From Dyella sp. ASV24 (lineage in GTDB: Bacteria > Pseudomonadota > Gammaproteobacteria > Xanthomonadales > Rhodanobacteraceae): DNA of 64,000 nt. The notes beneath the pieces are model-generated. The model did not search any database. It saw only the letters and a program-made list of their open reading frames with translations, and was not told the origin of the DNA. Shown here piece after piece: positions 8,690-17,050 of this stretch. The stretch spans positions 1-64,000 of the forward strand of contig NZ_JAELTQ010000014.1 of NCBI RefSeq assembly GCF_016428905.1. The letters run 5' to 3'. How positions within the stretch are numbered: position 1 is the stretch's first letter; every line of letters begins with the position of its first letter. The position numbers were made by a program, and so were the translations under genes.

Positions 8690-9343
8690 GTGGATAGCTC
8701 ACACGACATGCTTTTGAAAGCCGACGAACTCGGTCGCATCGAAATGACCGAGCGTGGTGGCGTGCGCGTGATCCGTCGCGATGTCACGGCAGCGCGTTGG
8801 TGGGCGCGCGCCGTTGCGCGTCGTGCGGCCGCACGCGAGGCGCGTGCATTGACGAAACTTCATGATATCGACGGCGTACCCGCGCTACTGGGGTGGGACG
8901 GGCGCGAACTGTTGCGCGGCTACATCGCCGGTGCGCCCATGCAGCAGGCCCAGCCGCATGATCGCGCTTATTATCGCGACGCACTGCGATTGCTGGCGCG
9001 ACTGCATCGTCGAGGCGTCGTACATAACGATCTCGCCAAGGAGCCGAACTGGCTTGTGCGCGTCGACGGTCGTCCTGCAGTGGTCGATTTCCAGATTGCC
9101 TGGACACGCGGCAGGCGGGGTGCCTTGTTCCGCGTGCTGGCACGCGAAGACCTGCGGCATCTGCTTAAGCACAAGCGCACGTATTGCCCGGACGCATTGA
9201 CGGCGCGCCAGCGCGCCATCCTCGATACCCCTGCGATGCACTCGCGGGTATGGCGTGCCACGGGCAAGCGCGTCTATAAACTCATTGCGCGACGCTTGTT
9301 TGGTTATTGGGACAACGAAGGGCAGGGGCGCATACGCGATTGA
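8690..9343 (+). CDS. small protein-kinase-fold phosphotransferase
   Basis: The 217-residue protein shows the catalytic and metal motifs of kinase-fold enzymes: VVHNDLAKEPNWLV (HxDxxxxN type, residues ~112-125) and VVDFQIA (DFG equivalent). The layout with little N-lobe resembles RIO1 and lipopolysaccharide (WaaP/InaA) kinases rather than regulatory Ser/Thr kinases. It could phosphorylate a sugar of the cell envelope (inference). The start may be GTG 8690 or ATG 8708; neither has a strong Shine-Dalgarno sequence. Confidence 0.65.
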   Translation: MDSSHDMLLKADELGRIEMTERGGVRVIRRDVTAARWWARAVARRAAAREARALTKLHDIDGVPALLGWDGRELLRGYIAGAPMQQAQPHDRAYYRDALRLLARLHRRGVVHNDLAKEPNWLVRVDGRPAVVDFQIAWTRGRRGALFRVLAREDLRHLLKHKRTYCPDALTARQRAILDTPAMHSRVWRATGKRVYKLIARRLFGYWDNEGQGRIRD

Positions 9344-9371
9344 GGTAGCGTGCTTCTCTTTAGGAGCGCTT

Positions 9372-10271
9372 CTACCGAGCAGCATCCGCGCCAAAGCGTT
9401 CCAGCAAAAACTCAATCATGCTGCGCAGCTTCGCTGTCGGCCGGCGATCTTGCGCGTAGAGCAGATGCATGGGCGTTGCTGGTGGCGCCCATTCGGGCAA
9501 CACCGCCATCAGGCGTCCTTCGGCAAGATCGTCCGCCAGCAACACTTCCGGCTGCAGCACGATGCCTGCGCCATGCAACGCTGCCATGCGCAGGGCATCA
9601 CCATGGTCCACTGAAAGCCGTCCCTGTACGGGCACATCGCATTCCTCGCCGCCGGGGCCAAGCAGCCGCCACTGATCACGGCGTCGCCAATTGGTCAGGC
9701 CAAGGCAGACGTGTTTTGACAACTCCTCCGGACGCGCCGGTGTGCCATGCCGCGCCAGGTATTGCGGCGACGCGGCCAGCAGCATGCGATAGGGCTGCAG
9801 CGGTCGCGCGACCAACTGCGGGTCGTCCACAGCACCGATGCGGATACCCAATTCATAGCCTTCACCGACCAGGTCGTAGACGCGGTTGTCGAGTGACAAC
9901 TCCACGCTGACGTCGGGGTAGCGTTGCAGGTATTCGGTGAGCGCCGGGGTCAGCCGCCGGCTGCCGAAGCTCATCGGAGCGGTGAGGCGCAGGCGTCCTC
10001 GTGGCGTGGCCTGCAGTTCATGGGCGCTGCGCTCGGCCAGCTCCACGTCGGCCAGCACCAGCTTGCAGCGCTCGTAGTAGAGCTTGCCGACCTCGGTGAG
10101 CTGCTGGCGGCGTGTGGTGCGATGGAGGAGGCGCGCGCCTAGCCGTTCCTCGATGGCGCGGATGTGCTTGCCGGCCATGGTGGGGGACACACCGCTCGCC
10201 TCGGCGGCGGCAGCAAAACTGCCGGTATCCACCACCCGCACGAACATCGCCATGCTCGCCAGCGTATCCAT
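9372..10271 (-). CDS. LysR family transcriptional regulator
   Basis: The 299-residue protein has an N-terminal winged helix-turn-helix (MDTLASMAMFVRVVDTGSF, then GVSPTMAGKHIRAIEERLG) and a substrate-binding domain. It is the AphB/PecT-like subtype common next to SDR or flavin enzymes. It diverges from the short-chain dehydrogenase gene at 10390, with 118 bp between, the classic arrangement in which a LysR protein controls its divergent neighbour and itself. The start at 10271 fits the family's usual N-terminus. Confidence 0.9.
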   Translation of the reverse strand: MDTLASMAMFVRVVDTGSFAAAAEASGVSPTMAGKHIRAIEERLGARLLHRTTRRQQLTEVGKLYYERCKLVLADVELAERSAHELQATPRGRLRLTAPMSFGSRRLTPALTEYLQRYPDVSVELSLDNRVYDLVGEGYELGIRIGAVDDPQLVARPLQPYRMLLAASPQYLARHGTPARPEELSKHVCLGLTNWRRRDQWRLLGPGGEECDVPVQGRLSVDHGDALRMAALHGAGIVLQPEVLLADDLAEGRLMAVLPEWAPPATPMHLLYAQDRRPTAKLRSMIEFLLERFGADAAR

Positions 10272-10389
10272 GATTGGAAACCCATGGTTTTGAATGGGGG
10301 GAATAATGGCACGTTTATTAGAGCGTGGGCGAGGCGGAGACTGGGGGCATGGCGACCCGTTGGGGGCCGCACCCATCGAGGTTCCATCC

Positions 10390-10992
10390 ATGCGAATTCT
10401 GCTTATCGGCGCCAGCGGTACGGTCGGCACGGCCGTCGCGGGGGCTCTGGCCCCTCACTATGAACTCATCCGCGCCGGTCGTCATTCCGGCGACGTGCGT
10501 GTCGACCTCACCGACATGACCAGCGTGGAGCGCATGTATCGCGAGGTGGGCCAGCTCGATGCGGTGGTCACCACCGCTGGCAACGTGCATTTTGGCGAAC
10601 TGGTGCAAACCACGCCCGCGCAGTTTCTATCGGGTCTGCAGGACAAATTGATGGGTCAGGTGAATGCGGTCATCGCGGGCATCCCGCATCTGCGCGATGG
10701 CGGCTCGTTCACGCTGACCAGCGGCATCACGGCCGTCGAACCTATCAAGCTGGGCACGAACGCCACCACGGTGAATGCCGCTATCGAAGGCTTCGTGCGT
10801 TCCGCCGCCACGGAGCTGCCGCGCGGTCTGCGCATCAATGCGGTAAGCGCGACGTTGCTGACCGAAGCGCTCGAGGCTTACGGCCCGTACTTTCCTGGCT
10901 TCGAAGCCGTGCCCGGCGAGCGTGTGGGGCAGGTATACCGACGCAGCGTGGAAGGTGTTTGCACCGGGCGGGTGTATACGATCTGGCAGTAA
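10390..10992 (+). CDS. short-chain dehydrogenase/reductase
   Basis: This 200-residue protein is a short SDR: the NAD(P)-binding motif is GASGTVGTAVAG (residues ~7-18) and VVTTAGN stands in for the NNAG motif. The usual YxxxK is not obvious; a Thr-Val-Asn-Ala-Ala segment occupies that position. This matches the small SDR group often found beside LysR regulators. The substrate is unknown. ATG at 10390 was chosen over an upstream ATG at 10294 because the fold begins immediately after it. Confidence 0.8.
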   Translation: MRILLIGASGTVGTAVAGALAPHYELIRAGRHSGDVRVDLTDMTSVERMYREVGQLDAVVTTAGNVHFGELVQTTPAQFLSGLQDKLMGQVNAVIAGIPHLRDGGSFTLTSGITAVEPIKLGTNATTVNAAIEGFVRSAATELPRGLRINAVSATLLTEALEAYGPYFPGFEAVPGERVGQVYRRSVEGVCTGRVYTIWQ

Positions 10993-11011
10993 TCGCGACG
11001 CCGGAAACGAA

Positions 11012-11040
11012 AGCGGGAGCGCACACCGTGCGCTCCCGCT
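11012..11040. terminator. perfect hairpin between convergent genes
   Basis: AGCGGGAGCGCA and its exact complement are separated by five bases, lying between the stop of the SDR gene and the stop of fpr. T-rich sequence (TTTCGTTT) follows on the minus strand. It likely separates the two transcripts. Confidence 0.65.
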
Positions 11041-11060
11041 AAAGCAAGCGATCCCGTCGT

Positions 11061-11837
11061 TTACTTCTCGACGAACGCGCGCTCGATTACATAATCGCCC
11101 GGCTCACGCGTGCGTGGCGACACCTGGAAGCCGCGCTCATCCAGCAGGGCGCAGGTGTCGTCCAGCATCGAAGGGCTACCGCACAGCATCACGCGATCAG
11201 TCGACGGATCGAGCGGCGGCAGACCAATCGCCTCGCTCATCGAACCGTTGACGATGTTGTCGGTGATGCGGCCCTGGTGACGAAACGTTTCGCGCGTCAC
11301 CGTGGGGTAGTAGATCAGCTTCTCGCGCGCCAGCTCGCCGAGATACTCGTGCTGCGGCAACTCGTTCTCGAGATAATCCATGTAGGCAAGATCGTTGACG
11401 TTGCGCACGCCGTGCGCGATCACGATCTTCTCGTAGCGCTCGTAGGTTTCCGGGTCGCGCACCAGACTCATGAACGGCGCCAGGCCCGTGCCTGTACCCA
11501 GCAGGTACAGGTGCTTGCCCGGCTTGAGGTCGTTAAGCACCAGCGTGCCGGTCGGCTTGCGACTCACGATCAGCGGGTCCCCTGCCTTCAAATGCTGCAG
11601 GCGGGAGGTCAGCGGGCCATTGGGCACCTTGATGCTGAAGAACTCCAGGTGCTCCTCGTAGTTGGCGCTGGCGATCGAATACGCGCGCATCAAGGGCCGG
11701 CCATCCACTTCCAGGCCAATCATCACGAACTGCCCGCTGTCGAAGCGGAAGCCCGGGTCACGCGTTGTGCGGAAGCTGAAAAGACTGTCGTTCCAGTGGT
11801 GCACGTCAATCACGTGCTCCGTCGCCAATGCCACCAT
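11061..11837 (-). CDS. fpr: ferredoxin--NADP+ reductase
   Basis: The 258-residue flavoenzyme moves electrons between NADPH and ferredoxin or flavodoxin. It has the FAD-binding RAYSIAS motif (residues ~51-57), the NADP-binding GTGTGLAPF, and the C-terminal MLCGSPSML followed by an ending in VEK, as in bacterial-type Fpr. Length matches E. coli Fpr (248). It is a single-gene unit. A 9-bp perfect palindrome arm pair lies 43 bases upstream of the start. Confidence 0.92.
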   Translation of the reverse strand: MVALATEHVIDVHHWNDSLFSFRTTRDPGFRFDSGQFVMIGLEVDGRPLMRAYSIASANYEEHLEFFSIKVPNGPLTSRLQHLKAGDPLIVSRKPTGTLVLNDLKPGKHLYLLGTGTGLAPFMSLVRDPETYERYEKIVIAHGVRNVNDLAYMDYLENELPQHEYLGELAREKLIYYPTVTRETFRHQGRITDNIVNGSMSEAIGLPPLDPSTDRVMLCGSPSMLDDTCALLDERGFQVSPRTREPGDYVIERAFVEK

Positions 11838-11879
11838 TGCCGGTTACCGTCCTAAAAGAATCTGGGGAGCTGCGGGCAG

Positions 11880-11900
11880 GGTACCGGCCATGCCGGTACC
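11880..11900. promoter_or_regulatory. palindrome upstream of fpr
   Basis: GGTACCGGC, three bases, then GCCGGTACC: a perfect 9-bp inverted repeat 43 bases before the fpr start in the 262-bp gap to dusA. It could be an operator or an RNA hairpin. No known regulator site was recognised. Confidence 0.35.
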
Positions 11901-12099
11901 GGACTCGTGTGGGGAAGGCGGAACCCACTGCGCCTGACGAGTGCTGCCGCAAGTGCAGCGAAGTGGCCATTATGCCATCGCTGGCGGGTCATTCATGCAG
12001 GGGAGGCCGGCACCTTAGGCCGTTGCGTCAACCTGTCATGGCGAGCCGGTTTCGGTGGCCGGAAAACGGCCCGGCAAGTCAGCCGGTACAATGGAGCGC

Positions 12100-13104
12100 A
12101 TGTCAGCCCCCACCCACGCCCCGCGGCAGCCGATCCAGAAGGACGACTGGCGCCTCACCGTTGCCCCCATGATGGACTGGACGGACCGCCACTGCCGGTA
12201 CTTCCACCGTCTGCTGTCCCCGCACGCCCGCCTGTACACCGAGATGGTGACCAGTGCCGCCCTGGTGCGCGGCAAGCAGTTGCGCCTGCTTGAGCACAGC
12301 CAGCAGGAGCACCCGGTGGCGTTGCAGCTGGGCGGCAGCGAGCCGGCGGAATTGGCCATCGCCGCACGCTATGGCGCCGAGGCGGGCTATGACGAGATCA
12401 ACCTCAACGTAGGCTGCCCTTCGGATCGCGTGCAGTCAGGCCGCTTTGGCGCCTGCCTGATGCGCGAACCCGCGTTGGTGGGCGACTGCGTGAAGGCCAT
12501 GCGCGATGCGGTGGACGTGCCAGTGACGGTCAAATGCCGTATTGGCGTGGATGATCAGGACGACTACGCGGACTTGCAGCACTTCACTGAGACCATGATC
12601 ACCGCGGGCGTCGAGGTGCTGGTAGTGCATGCCCGCAAGGCTTGGCTACAGGGCCTGAGTCCCAAGGAGAACCGTGAGATTCCGCCGCTGGATTACGAGC
12701 GGGTCTATCGCCTCAAGCGCGAGTTCCCCGGGCTGGTCATCGTCATCAACGGTGGCATCACCACGGTGGAACAGGTGCAGGCCCATCTGGAACAGGTGGA
12801 TGGGGTGATGCTGGGCCGGGCGGCCTACCATGACCCCTACATCCTGGCCCAGGTCGAGGCGGCACTGTATGGGGAGCCCCTGCCGACCCGGGAGGACGTG
12901 CTCCTGCACATGCGACCCTATATCGAGGCCGAACTGGCCCGTGGCACGGCGCTCAAGCACATCAGCCGGCACATTCTGGGCCTGTACCAGGGTGAGCCGG
13001 GTGCCCGCGGATTCCGCCGCCGACTGAGCGAGGGGGCGCATCTGGCGGGGGCCGGCTGGGGTCTGATCGAGGAAGCCATGGCGCCAACCCAGGTTGCCGC
13101 GTGA
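12100..13104 (+). CDS. dusA: tRNA-dihydrouridine(20/20a) synthase
   Basis: The 334-residue flavoenzyme reduces uridine 20/20a in the tRNA D-loop. The N-terminus has VAPMMDWTDRHCRYF, specific to DusA, the catalytic cysteine lies in NVGCPSDRVQ and the FMN phosphate site in INGGI. Start choice is uncertain: ATG 12091 and ATG 12100 are both in frame and neither has a ribosome-binding site. A TACAAT hexamer at 12087-12092 ends seven bases before 12100, so the mRNA may be leaderless. Confidence 0.92.
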   Translation: MSAPTHAPRQPIQKDDWRLTVAPMMDWTDRHCRYFHRLLSPHARLYTEMVTSAALVRGKQLRLLEHSQQEHPVALQLGGSEPAELAIAARYGAEAGYDEINLNVGCPSDRVQSGRFGACLMREPALVGDCVKAMRDAVDVPVTVKCRIGVDDQDDYADLQHFTETMITAGVEVLVVHARKAWLQGLSPKENREIPPLDYERVYRLKREFPGLVIVINGGITTVEQVQAHLEQVDGVMLGRAAYHDPYILAQVEAALYGEPLPTREDVLLHMRPYIEAELARGTALKHISRHILGLYQGEPGARGFRRRLSEGAHLAGAGWGLIEEAMAPTQVAA

Positions 13105-13200
13105 CCGTTCAGGTTTATCCGGTCAATATTCAGCCCCGAGTCCATAGTCTGAACGACGATGGAAACCGTCCCCGCAGGTGTTACGGGCTTGTTTAACAAA

Positions 13201-13521
13201 ATGAAAACAATCCTGCGCCCTTTGGTCTGGTTGTTGGCCTGCTCGACGGGCGCAAGCGCCTGGGCGGCGCAGTCCAACGAGCCGGCCATGTCGTTGGAGC
13301 AGGCCGTGACCCAGGTACAGCACGAGACCGGTGGCAAGGTATTGTCCGCCAGCACCGTGCGTCGGGGCCGCAGTTCGTTCGAACATCGCGTCAAAGTGCT
13401 CACGCCGACGGGGCACGTACGCGTGGTGACCGTAACCACGGATGCCAGCAAGGGGCCGGCTTCCGGTGATCCGATCAAGAACCCGTCCACCGACGGTGGA
13501 AGCAACAAGGAGAAACACTGA
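13201..13521 (+). CDS. PepSY domain periplasmic protein
   Basis: The 106-residue protein has a signal peptide (residues 1-23, SAWAA) and one PepSY domain (MSLEQAVTQVQHETGGKVLSAS...). PepSY proteins are thought to modulate peptidases or sensors outside the cytoplasm. It is the first gene of a three-gene unit: its TGA overlaps the ATG of the response regulator by one base (TGATG), and a PhoQ-like kinase follows. A PepSY protein acting on the kinase's periplasmic loop is plausible (inference). Confidence 0.75.
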   Translation: MKTILRPLVWLLACSTGASAWAAQSNEPAMSLEQAVTQVQHETGGKVLSASTVRRGRSSFEHRVKVLTPTGHVRVVTVTTDASKGPASGDPIKNPSTDGGSNKEKH

Positions 13522-14213
13522 TGCGCATTCTTTTGGTTGAGGACGAGGCGCCGTTGCGCGAGACCCTCGCCGCACGCCTGAAGCGCGATGGTTTTGCCGT
13601 CGATGCAGCCCAGGACGGCGAGGAGGGCTTGTACATGGGGCGCGAAGTGCCCTTTGATCTGGCCATCATTGACCTGGGCCTGCCCAAGATGTCGGGCATG
13701 GACCTGATCAAGTCGCTGCGCGAGGCCGGCCAGCGTTACCCCATCCTGATCCTCACCGCCCGTGGCGGCTGGCAGGACAAGGTGGAAGGCCTCAAGCACG
13801 GCGCTGACGATTACCTCGTCAAGCCGTTCCACGTCGAAGAACTGCTGGCGCGCATCAACGCGCTGGTGCGCCGTGCCAGCGGTTGGTCCAAGCCCGTGCT
13901 GGCCTGCGGCCCGATCAAGCTGGACACCACCGCGCAGACGGTGACCGTGGAAGGCAAGGTGGTCGACCTGACCAGCTACGAGTACAAGGTGCTCGAATAT
14001 CTGATGCTGCACGCTGGCGAGCTGGTCTCCAAGGCCGACCTGACCGAGCACATCTACCAGCAGGATTTCGATCGCGATTCCAATGTGCTGGAGGTCTTCA
14101 TCGGCCGTCTGCGCAGGAAGCTGGACCCGGAAGGCAACCTCAAGCCCATCGAGACGGTACGTGGACGCGGATACCGCTTTGCCATCCCTCGCAGCGAAGC
14201 CGAAGACGAATGA
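13521..14213 (+). CDS. PhoP-like response regulator (OmpR family)
   Basis: The 230-residue protein has a receiver domain with phosphoacceptor Asp51 (IIDLGLPKMSG), Thr79 and Lys101, and a C-terminal winged helix (SYEYKVLEYLMLHAGELVSK, ending in RGRGYRF). Sequence and order match PhoP of Xanthomonadales, which controls envelope stress and Mg2+ or antimicrobial-peptide responses. It is translationally coupled to the PepSY gene and followed by the cognate kinase. Confidence 0.9.
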   Translation: MRILLVEDEAPLRETLAARLKRDGFAVDAAQDGEEGLYMGREVPFDLAIIDLGLPKMSGMDLIKSLREAGQRYPILILTARGGWQDKVEGLKHGADDYLVKPFHVEELLARINALVRRASGWSKPVLACGPIKLDTTAQTVTVEGKVVDLTSYEYKVLEYLMLHAGELVSKADLTEHIYQQDFDRDSNVLEVFIGRLRRKLDPEGNLKPIETVRGRGYRFAIPRSEAEDE

Positions 14214-15591
14214 TTCGCCCCCGCCGCGCCGCCCGTTCTCACTGGCGGCGCGTGCGGCGCTGGCGACCGGCTTCGTGCTGGCTGCGTTCCTTGGCGTGGT
14301 CGGCCTTACGCTCATGCGTACGGCCGCCGACAGTTCGCGCAAGGGACTGCAGGATCGTCTGCAGAATTTCGTCGTAGCCTATCTGGCAGGCACTGAAGTC
14401 GGTCGCTCCGGCAAAGTGCTGCTGCCCGATACGCCGCCTGATCCGAGTTTCTCGCGACCGGGCTCGGGCCTTTATGCCGTGGCCATCGGCGATGGCGGCT
14501 TCAAATGGGAATCGCCGTCGGCCATCGGGCGTGACTTCGCTTTCCTGCGTCCGCTTGCGCCGGGCGAGGGCGAGTTCGTTGGCCCCGTCGATACGCGCAT
14601 GGGCCGTTTGTACTACTACATCTACGGCGTAGCGCTCGATACGTCGGAAAAGAAATCGGTGCACCTCACCTTTATGGTGGCGCAGACCGAGGACCAGCTC
14701 GAAGGCCGCAACGCCGTATTCCGACGAAGTCTGGTGTTCTGGCTGGCGTCGCTGGGTGTGATGCTCATCCTGCTGCAGCTGTTGTTGCTGCGTTGGAGCC
14801 TGACGCCCTTGCGCAAGGTGGCCAATGAAATGTCGCGCGTGGAGCGCGGTGATCGCGAGCATCTGGGCGACCAGTATCCGCAGGAGCTCACTGGCCTCAC
14901 CGAGCGCATCAACGCCTTTATTGATAGCGAGCGCGAACAGCGCGTGCGCACGCGCAACACGCTGGCCGATCTCGCGCACAGTTTGAAAACACCGCTGGCG
15001 GTGATCCGTTCGGGCCTGGAAAGCGACTCGCCTGATCTTCGCAACCAAGTGCTGGAACAGGTGCGCAAGATGGACGAGCTGGTGGCGTACCAGCTTGCAC
15101 GCGCGGCAACGTCTGGCCGCCAGACCTTCGCCACCACCGCGATCCCCATTGCGGGGCACGCGGAAGACTTGGTGCAAAGCCTGGAGAAGGTCTACGCCGC
15201 CAAGAACGTGCTGTGCGAATTCGATATCGACGACAACGCCTCGTTCTACGGCGAGCAGGGCGACTTGCTCGAGCTGATGGGTAATCTGCTGGAAAATGCC
15301 TTCAAGTGGGCGAGTCACCGCGTGCTGCTGGTGGTGAAGATGCGTCCCGTGGCGGGACGCCAGCGACCCGGCCTGTGGTTGAGCGTGGAAGACGACGGCC
15401 CGGGTATCGATGACGACAAGATCGAGAGCGTGCTGCAACGTGGCGTGCGTGGTGATGAACGCGTACAGGGCCACGGCATCGGTTTGTCGATCGTGCAGGA
15501 CATCATTCGCGCTTACGGTGGCGAGCTGGTGGTTGATCGGTCACCGGAGTTCAATGGCGCAAGATTCAGCGTGAAGTTTCCGCCGGGTTGA
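14161..15591 (+). CDS. PhoQ-like sensor histidine kinase
   Basis: The 476-residue kinase has a membrane helix near the N-terminus (LATGFVLAAFLGVVGLTL), a periplasmic sensor domain, a second helix (LVFWLASLGVMLILLQ), HAMP, a phosphoacceptor His in LADLAHSLKTPLAV and an ATPase domain (NLLENAFKWA, VEDDGPGI, GHGIGLSIV). No ATG suits this frame; GTG 14161 is given, 53 bases inside the regulator gene. An ATG at 14210 overlaps the regulator's stop (ATGA) but is in another frame. One extra C in the C5 run at 14218-14222 would join it to the kinase as MIRPPPRRPFSLAAR, so a frameshift or sequencing error is possible. Confidence 0.8.
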   Translation: MDADTALPSLAAKPKTNDSPPPRRPFSLAARAALATGFVLAAFLGVVGLTLMRTAADSSRKGLQDRLQNFVVAYLAGTEVGRSGKVLLPDTPPDPSFSRPGSGLYAVAIGDGGFKWESPSAIGRDFAFLRPLAPGEGEFVGPVDTRMGRLYYYIYGVALDTSEKKSVHLTFMVAQTEDQLEGRNAVFRRSLVFWLASLGVMLILLQLLLLRWSLTPLRKVANEMSRVERGDREHLGDQYPQELTGLTERINAFIDSEREQRVRTRNTLADLAHSLKTPLAVIRSGLESDSPDLRNQVLEQVRKMDELVAYQLARAATSGRQTFATTAIPIAGHAEDLVQSLEKVYAAKNVLCEFDIDDNASFYGEQGDLLELMGNLLENAFKWASHRVLLVVKMRPVAGRQRPGLWLSVEDDGPGIDDDKIESVLQRGVRGDERVQGHGIGLSIVQDIIRAYGGELVVDRSPEFNGARFSVKFPPG

Positions 15592-15628
15592 TCGTCTGCA
15601 GTGTTTCATCTGCGCCGTCATTTCTTCT

Positions 15629-15664
15629 CCCTCTCCCCTACGGGGAGAGGGTTGGGGTGAGGGG
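15629..15664. repeat. intergenic hairpin repeat, REP-like
   Basis: CCCTCTCCCC, TAC, GGGGAGAGGG is a perfect 10-bp stem followed by TTGGGGTGAGGGG. This hairpin-plus-tail pattern recurs between genes in many Xanthomonadales and Pseudomonas genomes (recalled, not searched here). It sits after the kinase gene and may also act as a terminator-like structure. Confidence 0.55.
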
Positions 15665-15712
15665 CCAATCTAGCCTCACTCTTGCCACCCATTTAGACGG
15701 CCAAACCCTATC

Positions 15713-16480
15713 TCACCCCGGCGCCGACGAAGGCCCGTAGTACGCCTGCAGCAAATCGGCCACCACTGCATCCGCGCGGCGCAATGTTGCCGGCTGCGAC
15801 CAATACAGCTCGCTTACCACGGCGAAGAATTCGTCCGGACTTTCTGCGGCGTAGGGATCGATCAGCGTCTCGCGCTCGCGCGCTACGTCGTTGGATAGCC
15901 GATCGAAGGCGCGCTGGAAGGCCACAATCCACTGGCGTCGCGGAATGTGCGGCGGAAGTATGGGCACGCCATCGGGTGGCCCGTCGAGCATGTCGAGTTT
16001 GTGCGCGATCTCGTGCACGACCACGTTGTAGCCGTCCCATGGCTGGGCAAGATCCAACTGCACGTCGGCCAGCGAGAGCACCAGCGGACCATGTTCCCAG
16101 GCTTCGCCGATCAGGACATCGTCGCTTTCAGTCACCACGCCGCTGCGGTCGTCATGGTGGCTGCGCTTCACCTTGAATTCGCCGGGATACACCAGAATGT
16201 CACGCCAGCCTCGCAGCGACTTCGGCCCTTGTCGCAGCACAGGGATGCAGGCCTGCATGGCGATCAGGGTGCACATGTCCTCACTCAGCTCAGCACCGGC
16301 AAGCGCTTGAAAGCGCTTGCGTGCGAGAAACACGCTTACCAGTCGGCGCAGCTCTTGCTGGCGATCGCTGTCCAGCCGCTGTGCCAGCGGGCAGGCGCTC
16401 AGCGCTCTACGCCAAGGTTCATCGGCAAGCGGAGGGGGCGTCAGGTAGGCGCGGAGGCGCCGCCACCAGGCAGCGGGCAC
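15713..16480 (-). CDS. mtfA: MtfA-like zinc-dependent peptidase
   Basis: The protein belongs to the MtfA (M90) family: the zinc site is VVHEIAHKLDMLDG with a downstream Glu in SPDEFFAVVSELYW. E. coli MtfA binds the repressor Mlc and has aminopeptidase activity. GTG 16480 (255 residues) is chosen because the frame upstream, open to an ATG at 16579, would overlap the neighbouring secreted-protein gene by 88 bases and adds residues not typical of the family. The true start is uncertain. Confidence 0.75.
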   Translation of the reverse strand: MPAAWWRRLRAYLTPPPLADEPWRRALSACPLAQRLDSDRQQELRRLVSVFLARKRFQALAGAELSEDMCTLIAMQACIPVLRQGPKSLRGWRDILVYPGEFKVKRSHHDDRSGVVTESDDVLIGEAWEHGPLVLSLADVQLDLAQPWDGYNVVVHEIAHKLDMLDGPPDGVPILPPHIPRRQWIVAFQRAFDRLSNDVARERETLIDPYAAESPDEFFAVVSELYWSQPATLRRADAVVADLLQAYYGPSSAPG

Positions 16481-16491
16481 GGGTACTTGAG

Positions 16492-16803
16492 TTACTGGAT
16501 GGAGCCCGGCAACAACGACTGCCAGCCAACGCGGTTCTGGCGACTGCGCGCCCCACGGGCAGGGGTGTTCTGCGGGCAATTGTCGCCGGACGACGACGAG
16601 GACGAACTGGGTGCGGTCGTGGTTTCGCGCGACAGGCCGAGGGCGTCACCGCCACTGCTGCTGCCTGCGCCTTCATGGTTGGAGTTGCTGTCCACCGTGC
16701 GCTGCATCGAGCCCAGATCCTGGCTGTCCGCATCCATGGCCGATGCAGCACCTACGCTGCCGACGCACAGAGCACAACCAAGCAAGATCTTCCCGAAGCC
16801 CAT
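16492..16803 (-). CDS. small secreted Ser-rich protein
   Basis: This 103-residue protein has a clear signal peptide (residues 1-22, GAASA|M). The mature part is low-complexity and Ser/Gly/Asp-rich, with a run of seven Ser (residues 68-74). No family is recognised. AGGGG lies about 10 bases before the ATG. It lies directly upstream of mtfA on the same strand. It could be an envelope or surface protein; coding potential is supported mainly by the signal peptide. Confidence 0.5.
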   Translation of the reverse strand: MGFGKILLGCALCVGSVGAASAMDADSQDLGSMQRTVDSNSNHEGAGSSSGGDALGLSRETTTAPSSSSSSSGDNCPQNTPARGARSRQNRVGWQSLLPGSIQ

Positions 16804-17050
16804 GGCGGTTCAACCCCTTGATCCGCAATCCAAGATCCCGATGCTGGCAGAAAAAAGGGGGCGATACCAGTGCCACGTTTTTCGGCCTTGCGGAGGCCGC
16901 GAGTCCCAGAAGTCATGCGACTTACGGAGCCCTGACGCTGCGAGGCGTCGCGCCGGCAAGCTAGAATTATTGGATGCCACGTCCTATCTCCCTGTTTCCC
17001 CTTTCCAGCGGGCGCTGCCGCCGTGGCGCGTCGGCCCGGGACGCCGCGTA

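Noticed and set aside
12918-14342. 474-codon open frame antisense to dusA, the PepSY gene and the response regulator
   Set aside because: It spans several well-supported genes on the other strand and shows no motif.
15947-17050. Upstream extension of the birA frame by 368 codons
   Set aside because: This part is antisense to mtfA and the small secreted protein; the BirA helix-turn-helix begins at 17051.
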